This document shows, one piece after another, positions 1 through 9,401 of a stretch of 64,000 nucleotides of DNA. The translations under genes and the position numbers were made by a program. The stretch's first letter is position 1. Each line of letters opens with the position of its first letter. The notes under the pieces are model-generated. The model searched no databases, had not been told where the DNA came from, and saw only the letters and a list, made by a program, of their open reading frames with translations. Source of the DNA: Gammaproteobacteria bacterium (GTDB lineage Bacteria; Pseudomonadota; Gammaproteobacteria; SZUA-229); NCBI GenBank assembly GCA_026195895.1, contig JAPHRO010000027.1, positions 62,001 to 126,000 on the forward strand. Reading direction: 5' to 3'.

Positions 1-1006
1 ATTTCGCAACAACAAGAACAATGAAGCTTTCCTCGATCGTATTTATATAGTTAAAGTTCCTTATTGCCTGCGCGTATCGGAAGAACTCAAAATCTACGAC
101 AAACTGCTGGCAAACAGTTCACTGCATAGCGCACCCTGCGCACCCGGCACACTCAAAATGATGGCACAGTTCGCGATATTATCGCGCCTCAAGGAACCCG
201 AAAATTCAAACATATTTTCCAAGATGCGTATTTATAATGGCGAAAATTTGAAAGATACCGATCCACATGCAAAATCCTATCAGGAATACCGGGATTACGC
301 CGGAGTCGATGAAGGCATGACGGGCTTATCTACCCGCTTTGCTTTCAAAATCATTTCAAAAGTATTTAATTTTGATAATACTGAAGTGGCCGCCAATCCA
401 GTACATCTGCTATATGTAATCGAGCAGCAGATAGCACGTGAACAATTTCCAGCAGAGATAGAAGAAAAATATCTATCTTATCTTAAAGGTTATTTGACCC
501 AGAAATATATCGAATTTATTGGTAAAGAAATTCAGACGGCGTATTTGCAGTCTTATTCCGAATATGGTCAAAATATTTTTGATCGTTACGTGACCTATGC
601 CGATTACTGGATTCAGGATACTGACTATCGCGACCCGGAAACGGGAGAAATGTTTGACCGAAGTTCACTAAATGACGAACTGGAAAAAATTGAAAAACCG
701 GCAGGCATTAGTAATCCCAAAGATTTTCGTAATGAAATTGTTAATTTTGTACTGCGTGCACGCGCTAGTAATGAAGGTAAAAACCCTGCCTGGACCAGTT
801 ACGAAAAACTACGTACTGTCATCGAAAAGAAAATGTTCTCCAACACTGAGGATTTATTACCGGTGATTTCGTTTAATGCCAAAGCCTCACCTGATGACCA
901 GAAAAAACACGAAGACTTTGTTGATCGCATGGTGGAAAAAGGCTATACCGAAAAACAGGTCAGGCTACTCAGCGAATGGTATCTCAGAGTACGTAAATCG
1001 TCTTAA
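1..1006 (+). CDS. prkA: PrkA/YeaG serine protein kinase, C-terminal part (5' end outside window)
   Basis: The reading frame is open from base 2, so the gene enters the window already in progress; 334 codons remain of a family that is about 640 residues long. The visible part runs from FRNNKNNEAFLDRIYIVKVP, typical of the end of the AAA-like ATPase region, through the C-terminal kinase-like region to the conserved ending WYLRVRKSS. Family knowledge: PrkA/YeaG is a cytoplasmic Ser/Thr protein kinase with an AAA+ module, induced by starvation and stationary phase. It lies 15 bp upstream of the DUF444 gene and, with the SpoVR gene after that, forms the conserved yeaG-yeaH-ycgB stress operon. Its promoter lies outside the window. 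Confidence 0.95.
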   Translation, partial: FRNNKNNEAFLDRIYIVKVPYCLRVSEELKIYDKLLANSSLHSAPCAPGTLKMMAQFAILSRLKEPENSNIFSKMRIYNGENLKDTDPHAKSYQEYRDYAGVDEGMTGLSTRFAFKIISKVFNFDNTEVAANPVHLLYVIEQQIAREQFPAEIEEKYLSYLKGYLTQKYIEFIGKEIQTAYLQSYSEYGQNIFDRYVTYADYWIQDTDYRDPETGEMFDRSSLNDELEKIEKPAGISNPKDFRNEIVNFVLRARASNEGKNPAWTSYEKLRTVIEKKMFSNTEDLLPVISFNAKASPDDQKKHEDFVDRMVEKGYTEKQVRLLSEWYLRVRKSS

Positions 1007-1021
1007 CGTGGAGGTATTTAC

Positions 1022-2290
1022 GTGGCTCAAATTGTCGACAGACGCCTGAACGGAAAGAATAAAAGCGCCGTAAATCGGCAAAAATTTATTCGTCGTTTTC
1101 GCCAGCAAATCAAGAAGGCCGTTGCCGATGCCATAGCAGAACGCAGCGTAACGGATCTCGATAAAGGCGAAAAGATTTCTATTCCCAACAAAGACACCTC
1201 CGAGCCTTTTTTTCATCATGGACAGGGGGGGCATCGGGAGCGAATACATCCCGGTAATAAAGAATTTCACAAAGGAGATAAAATTCCTCGCCCCGATGGC
1301 GGTGCCGGCCAGGGCCAGGGCAATGAAGCTTCCGACAGCGGCGAAGGACTGGACGAGTTCATGTTCGAACTCACTCGAGAAGAATTTTTGCAGTTCTTTT
1401 TTGAAGACCTGGAACTGCCCAATCTTGTTAAAACCAAATTAGCCGCCATCAACGAAACCAGCAAAGTTCGTGCTGGCCATACCAGCGATGGCATCCCAAC
1501 CAATATCAATGTCATTCGTTCTCTGCGCGGCGCCATGGGCAGACGAATTGCTCTGCGTGCACCCTATAAAAACCGCATCAGGGAACTGGAAGCAGAACTG
1601 GAAGACTTACTTAAACGCCATAATGAGTCTGACGCAGTCATCATGGCGCTGCGAGAACAAATTGCACAACTGAATAAAAAAATTGAACGCATTCCTTTTA
1701 TCGATACTTTTGATTTACGCTATGACAATAAAATTGACCGGCCTAAGCCCACCACACAGGCGGTCATGTTCTGCATCATGGATGTGTCCGGCTCCATGGG
1801 GCGCGATGAAAAAGATATGGCGAAACGCTTTTTTATGCTGCTATATATGTTCCTTACCCGTACTTACGAAAAAATACAGGTCGTGTTTATTTCCCACCAC
1901 ACTTTAGCAACTGAAGTTGATGAAGAAACTTTTTTCTATTCTCGTGAAACCGGCGGCACGGTTGTTTCCAGCGCATTAAAACTAACTGCTGAAATCATCC
2001 AGGAACGATATCCTTCTTCCGAATGGAATATTTACGCCGCTCAGGCGTCCGATGGTGATAACTGGCACAATGATTCCAAAATATGTCGAAAAATCATGAC
2101 CGAGCAGATAATGCCTTATGTGCAATATTATGCCTATATAGAAATTACTGAGGATCGCCACCAGAACCTCTGGCAGGAATATCTGCATATTAAGGACAAC
2201 TGGGCCAATTTTGCCATGCGCCGAATTGAACGCATTGCTGATATCTATCCGGTGTTTCGTAAATTGTTTCAGAAGCAGGAAAAACAATAA
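1022..2290 (+). CDS. yeaH: YeaH/YhbH family (DUF444) protein
   Basis: A 422-residue protein, close to the roughly 427 of E. coli YeaH. It starts with GTG at 1022, preceded by GGAGG near 1010. The N-terminal third is basic and Gly/His-rich (GQGGHRERIHPG), followed by a helical region and then a von Willebrand A-like domain whose metal-site motif DVSGSMG sits near residue 253. Family knowledge: DUF444 proteins accompany PrkA kinases, and their biochemical role is unsettled. The gene sits in an operon between prkA and spoVR (15 bp and 2 bp gaps). Inference: a partner or effector of the kinase in the same stress response. Confidence 0.93.
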   Translation: MAQIVDRRLNGKNKSAVNRQKFIRRFRQQIKKAVADAIAERSVTDLDKGEKISIPNKDTSEPFFHHGQGGHRERIHPGNKEFHKGDKIPRPDGGAGQGQGNEASDSGEGLDEFMFELTREEFLQFFFEDLELPNLVKTKLAAINETSKVRAGHTSDGIPTNINVIRSLRGAMGRRIALRAPYKNRIRELEAELEDLLKRHNESDAVIMALREQIAQLNKKIERIPFIDTFDLRYDNKIDRPKPTTQAVMFCIMDVSGSMGRDEKDMAKRFFMLLYMFLTRTYEKIQVVFISHHTLATEVDEETFFYSRETGGTVVSSALKLTAEIIQERYPSSEWNIYAAQASDGDNWHNDSKICRKIMTEQIMPYVQYYAYIEITEDRHQNLWQEYLHIKDNWANFAMRRIERIADIYPVFRKLFQKQEKQ

Positions 2291-2292
2291 CC

Positions 2293-3789
2293 ATGAGTAA
2301 GCAGTCACCGATATCAGAATCTTCCGAATGGACATTTGAGCTGATTGAACAATACCATCGTGAAATCGAGCGCATTGCCAAAAACTTCGGACTGGAAACC
2401 TATCCGGTACAACTGGAAATTATCACTGCTGAACAGATGATGGATGCTTATGCCTCAGTCGGCATGCCCATTGGCTATACCCACTGGTCTTTTGGCAAAG
2501 AGTTTGTTAACAATGAAAAGCGTTATAAACGCGGCATGATGGGCCTGGCCTACGAAATTGTAATAAACTCGAACCCCTGCATTGCCTATTTAATGGAAGA
2601 AAACAGTATGACCATGCAGGCACTGGTTATTGCACATGCCGCTTATGGACATAATTCATTTTTCAAAAATAATTATCTATTCACCACCTGGACCAGCGCT
2701 GATTCTATTATTGATTATTTATTATTTGCAAAAAACTATATTGCACAATGCGAAGAACGTTATGGCGAATCCAGAGTAGAAGCATTTCTTGACTCCTGCC
2801 ACGCACTTAAAAATTATGGCGTTGATCGCTATAAACGACCGCCCACGATTTCGATGCAGGAAGAACAAACCAGACAAAACGAACGTGAAGCCTATCTGCA
2901 GTCACAGATTAACGAGTTATGGAAAACCATTCCAACTAAAATAGATACCGAACTCGACCAGAAAAAATGCTGTTTTCCCACAGAGCCACAGGAAAACATA
3001 CTTTATTTTATCGAAAAAAACGCCCCCCTGCTGGAACCCTGGCAACGGGAAATTGTGCGCATTGTACGTAAAATAGCCCAGTATTTTTATCCTCAGCGAC
3101 AGACTCAGGTAATGAATGAAGGCTGGGCAACATTCTGGCATTACACCATTCTCAATCAGCTTTACGATGAAGGTTTTGTAAGCGATGGTTTCATGGTCGA
3201 ATTTTTACAGTCGCATACCAATGTTATTTATCAGCCCGCTTTCGATAGCAAATATTATTCAGGCATCAATCCCTATGCGCTGGGTTTTGCCATGATGACC
3301 GATATTCGAAGAATTTGTGAAAACCCGACCGCCGAAGATCGTCAATGGTTCCCGGATATTGCCGGCAGCGACTGGCAACAGACACTGGATTTCGCCATGC
3401 GTAATTTTAAGGATGAAAGTTTTATCAGCCAGTATCTATCACCCAAACTGATTCGGGATTTCAAATTATTTTCTATTCTTGATGATGACAGGAAGAAAGA
3501 AATAGAAGTGACTGCCATTCACGATGAACTGGGCTACCAGTATCTCCGCCAGGCCCTGGCCGAACAATATAACCTGGGTAGTCTGGAGCCGAATATTCAG
3601 GTTTACAATGTCGACGTAAAAGGCGACCGGTCGCTGACGCTACGCCATTACCAGCACCAGCGCGTGCCGCTGGATCAAACTGCCAATGAAGTTATCAAGC
3701 ACCTGGCCAGTCTATGGGGTTTTAATGTTCGTCTTGAAACTATCGACAGTGATGAATCTGTGGTGCACACTTTTGAGTGCGAAAAATAA
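2293..3789 (+). CDS. spoVR: SpoVR family protein (YcgB-like)
   Basis: A 498-residue protein matching the usual SpoVR/YcgB length. Recognisable family stretches include GMPIGYTHWSFGKEF near the N-terminus, AHAAYGHNSFFKNN, and MNEGWATFWHYTI near the middle. The last two carry conserved His/Glu residues resembling a metal site. Family knowledge: it is named for a Bacillus cortex-formation gene, but is widespread in non-sporulating proteobacteria as the third gene of the prkA-yeaH-spoVR stress operon. It starts 2 bp after the yeaH stop codon, implying co-translation. A long palindrome lies just after the stop codon, between this gene and the converging helicase. Confidence 0.94.
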   Translation: MSKQSPISESSEWTFELIEQYHREIERIAKNFGLETYPVQLEIITAEQMMDAYASVGMPIGYTHWSFGKEFVNNEKRYKRGMMGLAYEIVINSNPCIAYLMEENSMTMQALVIAHAAYGHNSFFKNNYLFTTWTSADSIIDYLLFAKNYIAQCEERYGESRVEAFLDSCHALKNYGVDRYKRPPTISMQEEQTRQNEREAYLQSQINELWKTIPTKIDTELDQKKCCFPTEPQENILYFIEKNAPLLEPWQREIVRIVRKIAQYFYPQRQTQVMNEGWATFWHYTILNQLYDEGFVSDGFMVEFLQSHTNVIYQPAFDSKYYSGINPYALGFAMMTDIRRICENPTAEDRQWFPDIAGSDWQQTLDFAMRNFKDESFISQYLSPKLIRDFKLFSILDDDRKKEIEVTAIHDELGYQYLRQALAEQYNLGSLEPNIQVYNVDVKGDRSLTLRHYQHQRVPLDQTANEVIKHLASLWGFNVRLETIDSDESVVHTFECEK

Positions 3790-3792
3790 TAC

Positions 3793-3856
3793 CTGCAGGA
3801 GCGAGCTTTAGCTCGAGATAATGTACTTGATCGCGAGCTAAAGCTCGCTGCTGCAG
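3793..3856. repeat. REP-like long palindrome between convergent genes
   Basis: Two 23-base arms, 3793-3815 and 3834-3856, are reverse complements at 22 of 23 positions and are separated by 18 bases. The core is GCGAGCTTTAGCTCG. No T-run follows, so it is not a classical terminator. The core resembles repetitive extragenic palindromes of pseudomonads (GGAGCGAGCTT...GCTCGC). It sits where two gene tails meet, the usual REP position, and could stabilise the 3' ends of both transcripts. Only one copy was noticed in this window. Confidence 0.65.
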
Positions 3857-3863
3857 GGATAAA

Positions 3864-5144
3864 CTAGGCCGCTTCAGTGCGCCGACGGCCCTGCTTATCT
3901 TTCGGTCGACCAGAACCGTAGGCGCGTTTTTTAAACCGAATATTGGGTTTACGTTTATTCGACGCTGCTTTGCTGTGCGACATCCTCGGCCTGGGTTGCT
4001 TTGGCTCCAGCCCTGCAACTTCAGTAATATTTAATTTGGCTTCCAGCAATTTTTCAATACGCGACAATAGCATCCAGTCCTGTGGACCAATTAATGAAAT
4101 GGCAGTACCGGTAGCACCACCGCGACCGGTACGACCAATACGATGCACATAATCTTCAGCCTGCATAGGCAAGTCAAAATTGATGACGTGGGATATGCCT
4201 TTAATATCCAGGCCGCGTGCAGCCACATCTGTGGCAACCAGAACCTGCAATTTATTCTTCGCCATACGCTCGATGGTGCGACGGCGCATTCCCTGACGCA
4301 TATCACCATGCAGGGCGGCAACTTCATGGCCATCCTGTTTAAGTTTTTCAGCCAGTGCCTCGGCGCCTTTTTTCGTCGCGGTAAAAATAATTGCCTGGCT
4401 TAGCTCACCTTTTTTCAACACATGGGTTAATAATGCGCGCTTATGGCGATAGTCATCGGCCTGGTGCAAATGCTGAGCAATCGATTCATGCTGAAACTTA
4501 ACCCCTGCCACCTGCACCCGAGCGGGATCTTTTAACAGGCTGCGGGCTATTTTTGCAATCTCGCCTTCCAGCGTTGCCGAAAATAATAATGTCTGACGAT
4601 TCTCCGGTGTTAATGCCGCAATACGTTTAACTTCATCGATGAATCCCATGTCTAACATACGATCGGCTTCATCCAGCACTAACACTTCCAGGCGGGAAAA
4701 ATCTACGCGACCGGCTTCAATATGATCAATCAACCGGCCGGGGGTTGCGACTAACAAATCCAGTGGCTGCTTCAGGAAGCGCATCTGTGGTGGATAAGGC
4801 ATACCGCCCACAATGGAACAGGAACGCTGGCGCAGGTATTTGGTGAAAGTATAGATATTATCCGCAACCTGTTTGGCCAGTTCACGCGTCGGCGTTAATA
4901 CCAGCACGCGGGGGCCAATGCCTTTTTTCGGTTTGTTCATCGCCAGACGTTGTAATGCGGGCAACACGAATGCCGCCGTTTTTCCAGTGCCGGTAGGTGC
5001 CGAGGCCATCAAATCGGAACCTTGCAACGCATGTGGTATCGCCTGCCGTTGAATATCAGATGGCTCAGTGAATCCTGCATCGGCTATGGCTTTTAATAAA
5101 CGATCATCGAGATCAAGATCCTGGAAAGATATACTGGAAGACAA
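3864..5144 (-). CDS. srmB: DEAD-box ATP-dependent RNA helicase, SrmB-like
   Basis: A 426-residue two-domain helicase with all core motifs: Walker A APTGTGKT (49-56), PTREL (85-89), DEAD (158-161), SAT (189-191) and HRIGRTGR (334-341). The LLFSATLEG block and early LDLDDRLLKAI resemble E. coli SrmB more than RhlE. The C-terminal tail is basic (RFKKRAYGSGRPK...), as expected for RNA binding. Family knowledge: SrmB assists early assembly of the large ribosomal subunit. The best start is a TTG at 5144 that gives the family length; no strong ribosome-binding site is seen. RhlE or a generic DEAD-box paralogue is the alternative. Confidence 0.85.
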   Translation of the reverse strand: MSSSISFQDLDLDDRLLKAIADAGFTEPSDIQRQAIPHALQGSDLMASAPTGTGKTAAFVLPALQRLAMNKPKKGIGPRVLVLTPTRELAKQVADNIYTFTKYLRQRSCSIVGGMPYPPQMRFLKQPLDLLVATPGRLIDHIEAGRVDFSRLEVLVLDEADRMLDMGFIDEVKRIAALTPENRQTLLFSATLEGEIAKIARSLLKDPARVQVAGVKFQHESIAQHLHQADDYRHKRALLTHVLKKGELSQAIIFTATKKGAEALAEKLKQDGHEVAALHGDMRQGMRRRTIERMAKNKLQVLVATDVAARGLDIKGISHVINFDLPMQAEDYVHRIGRTGRGGATGTAISLIGPQDWMLLSRIEKLLEAKLNITEVAGLEPKQPRPRMSHSKAASNKRKPNIRFKKRAYGSGRPKDKQGRRRTEAA

Positions 5145-5919
5145 ACTGAAACCCCATAAACCGACAGCATCTGCTGCAAGGCTTTAACAAATTCAAATGA
5201 ATGACGTTGCTAACCTTGATTAGTTTAACCGGGAAAGAAACGCTGCATGGATCAGAGAACATCGTGTTCCTGACAGGCGCCACACTATACGGGAAATCGC
5301 CCGACAAAGCCACAGAATATTAGAATATACGCATAAATGAAATAATAAATTGTGACGTATTTTCAATAACTTAGCCTTAAATACCAGGCAGACGCCCAAT
5401 GGCTCAGCTATCCGGACTATTCACTGCATGGGCCAGCAGGTTGCCAGACAGAAGCTCTGTTATCGGGCCGCGCCCTTCTGTTAGCCCGTAGGAATTCTGC
5501 CATGCCAGATAGCCGTAATATGCGCCAATAAATTCCCCGGGAGATCACCACAAAAACAAAAATCGGCTCACGATCAGAACTCCGCTCATTAGCGGTAGTT
5601 ATAAATAATAAGCAAAGCAGAACAGATAAAATTCACCGAAAAAAATCCTTAACAAAGAATTTATCGCCAGCACGGTTAATCTAAAACCCAGCAACGGATA
5701 CATAAATAACATCACTGGGCAAACCGCCAGACAGATCAGACCTAAGCTGTATTTTTTATAGAGCGTTTATTAATGGCACTATTACCTGCAGCAAACCTCT
5801 CCGGATGGAAGTGCCTGGCATTTTTCGACCAACACCCGCTGTTTATCCGGCTCTGCTATTGTCTTTTGAAAGGCAGCTAGCTATATTAGAGTTCCCCAAT
5901 AATCCTGGTCCCGATAATT
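5145..5919. other. 775-bp region without intact gene; possible decayed gene on minus strand
   Basis: No ORF with a credible start and ribosome site covers this stretch. On the minus strand two protein-like pieces in different frames are visible. About 5765 to 5589 encodes a strongly hydrophobic segment (LAVCPVMLFMYPLLGF... ending IIYNYR, stop at 5589). Bases 5544 to 5404 encode IGAYYGYLAWQNSYGLTEG... ending HAVNSPDS with a stop at 5404. The mixture of stops and a frame change is what an eroded membrane-protein gene would look like, but the original family is not recognised. The end near 5145 should also contain the helicase promoter; no strong consensus pair was found. Confidence 0.35.
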
Positions 5920-6312
5920 ATGAATGAAATTCTAATCCCTATTTCGCCAGGCGAACTGCTCGATAAAATAACCATTCTTGAAATTAAATTCGAACGGATC
6001 GAAGCTGAAGAAAAACGCGTCAATGTTAAACGCGAGCTGGACATGCTGAACAAAGTCTGGACCGATAGCGTCGATGAAGATGACACCATCGCCGGACTTA
6101 GAAAAAAGCTGAAATCCATCAATGAAGAGTTATGGGATATTGAAGACGATATTCGCGATGAGGAACGCAACAGGCGTTTTGAGCAACGCTTTATCGAACT
6201 TGCCCGCGCTGTTTATGTGACCAATGACAAACGCGCAGAAGCCAAAAAAGATATCAATATCCATCTTAAATCAGAAATCGTCGAAGAAAAATCCTATCAG
6301 GATTACACCTAG
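5920..6312 (+). CDS. DUF6165 family protein
   Basis: A 130-residue acidic, highly helical protein. The opening IPISPGELLDKITILEIKFE is the family hallmark; the rest alternates Glu/Lys/Arg helices (RRFEQRFIELARAVYVTNDKR) typical of this small family. No signal peptide or membrane segment is seen, so it should be cytoplasmic. Family knowledge: DUF6165 has no defined function and is repeatedly found beside lipopolysaccharide or glycan glycosyltransferases. Here it precedes a GT4 glycosyltransferase by 17 bp on the same strand, fitting that pattern. Function remains unknown. Confidence 0.8.
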   Translation: MNEILIPISPGELLDKITILEIKFERIEAEEKRVNVKRELDMLNKVWTDSVDEDDTIAGLRKKLKSINEELWDIEDDIRDEERNRRFEQRFIELARAVYVTNDKRAEAKKDINIHLKSEIVEEKSYQDYT

Positions 6313-6329
6313 GTCATCACCCGCCACTT

Positions 6330-7412
6330 ATGAATATCCTGATACTAAGCTCGGCGGACAGCTCATTTAATAGCCTGCGTCCGGAACTGGAAATTTATAT
6401 TGGCCTGGCCAGACGGGGTCATCAGATAACCATCATCACCCATGGCAACTCGGAATACGCACAACGCTTTCGCGATGCCGGAATCGAAGTAATCGATGGC
6501 CACCCACGAAAAAAAATCAGTTTCAAAACGATCAACCGGGTACGCGATTTATTAAAAAATCGAAATTACGACATACTCTATGCCACTGATTCCAAAACCA
6601 TCCCCAATGCCGCATTTGCCGCGATCGGCACAACGGTAAAATTTGTTGCCTATAGAGGCACCACCTCCGGACTCTATCGGCATGATCCCAGCTCTTATAT
6701 GACATTGCTGCATCCCCGCGTGGACGGCATCATTTGCGTATCCGAATCGGTGCGCGAATATGTGGCACAACAATTGTGGACAAATAAAGGCAAGGCCATC
6801 ACCATTCACAAAGGCCATGATCTGGCCTGGTATGATAAACAGCCGGGTGATTTATCCGAGTTTGGCATTACGAAAAACGACTTTACCGTGATTTGCGCCG
6901 TGAATGCCCGACCCAGCAAAGGCCTGACCGTCATGCTGGAAGCCACCCATCAACTGGCAGATATTGAAAATCTGCATTTACTGTTGGTGGGTAAGAACAT
7001 TGATGTCGAACCCTACACCAGCTTAATCAACAATAGCCCGATGAAAGAACGGATTCACCTTGCCGGCTATCGCCATGACGCGCCGGAACTGATTGCCGCC
7101 AGTAATGTGCTGGTACAACCTTCCATCAGCGGTGAAGGTTTACCCCGCGCCGTGATGGAAGCACTGGGTTATGGTATCCCGCCGGTAATTACCACCACGG
7201 GCGGCGGCAAAGAAGTCGTCGAAGATGGCAAAAGCGGATTTGTTGTTCCGGTGAAAGATGCGCCGGCCATTGCAGACAGGGTAAGACGATTACATGACTC
7301 TGCGGAGTTGCATGACAAAATGTCGCAAGCCTGTCAGCAAGCATTGCGCACCACTTATTCATCACAACTCACGATAGAAAATTATGAAAAATATTTTCAG
7401 TCACTGTTGTGA
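6330..7412 (+). CDS. Glycosyltransferase family 4 (GT-B), likely LPS/surface glycan
   Basis: A 360-residue GT-B enzyme. The N-terminal Rossmann half begins MNILILSSADSSFNSLRPE. The C-terminal donor-binding half carries VCAVNARPSKGL-type and SISGEGLPRAVMEALGYGIP motifs, the latter with the E-x7-E signature of GT4 near residue 267. Family knowledge: GT4 retaining transferases move sugars from nucleotide-sugar donors onto lipid-linked or core oligosaccharide acceptors at the cytoplasmic face of the inner membrane. It follows DUF6165 in an apparent two-gene unit and converges on a GT9/FkbM/GT2 operon, so a role in the same surface glycan is likely. Donor and acceptor cannot be assigned. Confidence 0.88.
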   Translation: MNILILSSADSSFNSLRPELEIYIGLARRGHQITIITHGNSEYAQRFRDAGIEVIDGHPRKKISFKTINRVRDLLKNRNYDILYATDSKTIPNAAFAAIGTTVKFVAYRGTTSGLYRHDPSSYMTLLHPRVDGIICVSESVREYVAQQLWTNKGKAITIHKGHDLAWYDKQPGDLSEFGITKNDFTVICAVNARPSKGLTVMLEATHQLADIENLHLLLVGKNIDVEPYTSLINNSPMKERIHLAGYRHDAPELIAASNVLVQPSISGEGLPRAVMEALGYGIPPVITTTGGGKEVVEDGKSGFVVPVKDAPAIADRVRRLHDSAELHDKMSQACQQALRTTYSSQLTIENYEKYFQSLL

Positions 7413-7434
7413 TAAAGCCAGGGCCAGACCAGCC

Positions 7435-8493
7435 TTAGGCATTTTTAATTACCGCCGTTAACCGGGCGATAACGTCCTCGGGCCGGATTAAGTCCATAAC
7501 ACCCGGTTGCTCAATTTTTGTTCCCCAGCGCAATTCCTGCGCCGTTTTTTCAGTGTATATTTTTGCCGCCGTCTCAAACTTATCGACACATATATCCAGT
7601 GAATTGTATGGGCCACTACGTCTTGACCAGGTGCAGGCATGTAAGCCGATAACCGGCGTACCCATTGCATTGGCCATGTGGGCCGGTCCTGAATCAGGCG
7701 AGATAACTACATCCACTTTTTTCAGCATCGCCATTAATTGCTGCAGGGTATCTTTGCCAACCAGATTAATCGCCGGATGTTGCATCGCGCCTTCAATAGC
7801 CTCGGCCATTTCCAGCTCCGCGCTGCTCGGCCCACCACTGAGTACCACCTGCATGCCCAGTTGCTCGATCGCATAGTCGGCCACTCTGGCATAACCCTCA
7901 ATATTCCAGTTCCTCAAACTGTGACTGGAACAGGGAGAAATCAGCAGGGTTTTTCCGCTACCAGGTATATGCTGGTCAGCAAATGCCATGGCGTCGGCTG
8001 ACAGGGGAAAATCCCATACCGGTTGCGAGACTTTGAGCCCCAGCGTGGTTGCAAAAGAAAGAAAACCTTCAAGCTGATGCTGAAATTTAACCGCAGGCAC
8101 CTGCTGATTAATAAACAGATGATGAAAATCTCGGGAACGGTTTTTGTCCCAACCGAGTCGAACCCGGGATTTTATAAACAGACTGGCAATATTGGCACGC
8201 GCCGCCACCTGCATGTGCAGCAACACATCGAATACTTCGTGGCGCAGGGCTTTTTTCAAATCCAGATACGCCCGCCACCCCTGTTTTTTATCAAACACAA
8301 TGAAGCGAACACCCGATATTTCTGTTAACAGTTTTTTTTCCAGCACCCCACACACCCAGGTAATTTCTGTGTCAGGCCACTGCTGCTGTATTGCCCTGAC
8401 CACCGGCACAACATGGGTTACGTCACCCAGCGCAGAGAGACGCAAGATACAGATTTTCCCAGGTGACTGCTTGAGGGGTAGCTTACTGGTCAT
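7435..8493 (-). CDS. Glycosyltransferase family 9 (heptosyltransferase-like)
   Basis: A 352-residue GT9 protein. Near the N-terminus is ILRLSALGDVTHVVPVVRAI (about 15-35), the family acceptor-side motif with the conserved Asp. Near the C-terminus is SPDSGPAHMANAMGTPVIGLH, the ADP-heptose-binding type motif. Family knowledge: GT9 members such as WaaC, WaaF and WaaQ transfer heptose to the LPS inner core in the cytoplasm. The LRLSALGDVTHVVP form resembles heptosyltransferase I more than II, but sequence inspection alone does not fix the linkage. It is the last gene of a tight minus-strand operon (13 bp after the FkbM gene). Confidence 0.86.
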   Translation of the reverse strand: MTSKLPLKQSPGKICILRLSALGDVTHVVPVVRAIQQQWPDTEITWVCGVLEKKLLTEISGVRFIVFDKKQGWRAYLDLKKALRHEVFDVLLHMQVAARANIASLFIKSRVRLGWDKNRSRDFHHLFINQQVPAVKFQHQLEGFLSFATTLGLKVSQPVWDFPLSADAMAFADQHIPGSGKTLLISPCSSHSLRNWNIEGYARVADYAIEQLGMQVVLSGGPSSAELEMAEAIEGAMQHPAINLVGKDTLQQLMAMLKKVDVVISPDSGPAHMANAMGTPVIGLHACTWSRRSGPYNSLDICVDKFETAAKIYTEKTAQELRWGTKIEQPGVMDLIRPEDVIARLTAVIKNA

Positions 8494-8506
8494 TAGACAG
8501 GCACAA

Positions 8507-9385
8507 TCATTGAGTAATTTTTTTCAAATTTTGCAACAGAGCGTCAGCGTCTTCTGCATGAACCAGCATATAATCACGGCGATGCTTATCCCCGAATTCT
8601 TCGGGATTTTCAAGCTTACTAACAGACGATGCATCGGCTTTATCGACACCTAAAATACTATAGTTCAGCCCACCTAGAAGATCGCAAATCGCTTTCAGCC
8701 GTTTATATTTTTCATCATACGTGGGATGGGATGCTTCAGGTAATTGCCATATCTCGCAAAATAAATAAGGTCGATATTTTGTTATAGTTGCCTGCAGACC
8801 ACGCAACACTTCCAGCTCAGCGCCTTCGACGTCAATTTTAAAGGCACAAATAGCCTCCGGATCTAACATTTCAAAAAATTCATCGCCGGGAAATGTAAAT
8901 AAATCGAAGGTGAATTTACCCTTTTGTCCAAATCGCGCATATTCATGCAAGGAACCCATCTTGTCGCCCTTGCGTACGGTATAAAAAGTTCGCAGCTCTT
9001 TTTTATCTGATAAGGCAAACGGCAAAATGCGCACATTTTCAAAATCATTTGCTCTAATCAGTTCCTGGGTATAAAAATTACATACTGCATTGGGCTCAAA
9101 ACCCAGATATTCTCGTTGTCTGTCCAGCGCCTTTAACTTCACTAAATACAACCCAATATTTACACCTATATCAACCACCATGCCCTGCTTGTTTTTCAGG
9201 AAAACGGACAGACAGTTCGACATCCATTCATCTCCCGGCACCAGAAATCCGGCGCCATGACCATGAATAATTGGTATCTGTAATTTCATGCCAAAATAAT
9301 TAACGCTGGCCTGTTTAATACAAAACCTGGATAAGGGCTTATACAGTTCACGTCGAAATTTGTTAAAAAACCTAACTAGACTCAT
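8507..9385 (-). CDS. FkbM family SAM-dependent methyltransferase
   Basis: A 292-residue protein. Motif I is VVDIGVNIGLYLVKL (about 70-84), a variant of the SAM-binding glycine loop. The FkbM-diagnostic IKIDVEGAE-type motif appears as FKIDVEGAELEVLRGL, followed by RPYLFCEIW. Family knowledge: FkbM enzymes O-methylate hydroxyls of polyketides or of sugars in surface glycans. The location between a GT2 and a GT9 gene (16 bp and 13 bp gaps, one operon) points to methylation of an LPS sugar, possibly a chain-capping modification. Substrate unknown. Confidence 0.86.
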   Translation of the reverse strand: MSLVRFFNKFRRELYKPLSRFCIKQASVNYFGMKLQIPIIHGHGAGFLVPGDEWMSNCLSVFLKNKQGMVVDIGVNIGLYLVKLKALDRQREYLGFEPNAVCNFYTQELIRANDFENVRILPFALSDKKELRTFYTVRKGDKMGSLHEYARFGQKGKFTFDLFTFPGDEFFEMLDPEAICAFKIDVEGAELEVLRGLQATITKYRPYLFCEIWQLPEASHPTYDEKYKRLKAICDLLGGLNYSILGVDKADASSVSKLENPEEFGDKHRRDYMLVHAEDADALLQNLKKITQ

Positions 9386-9401
9386 TTAATTTATCCTGCA
9401 A

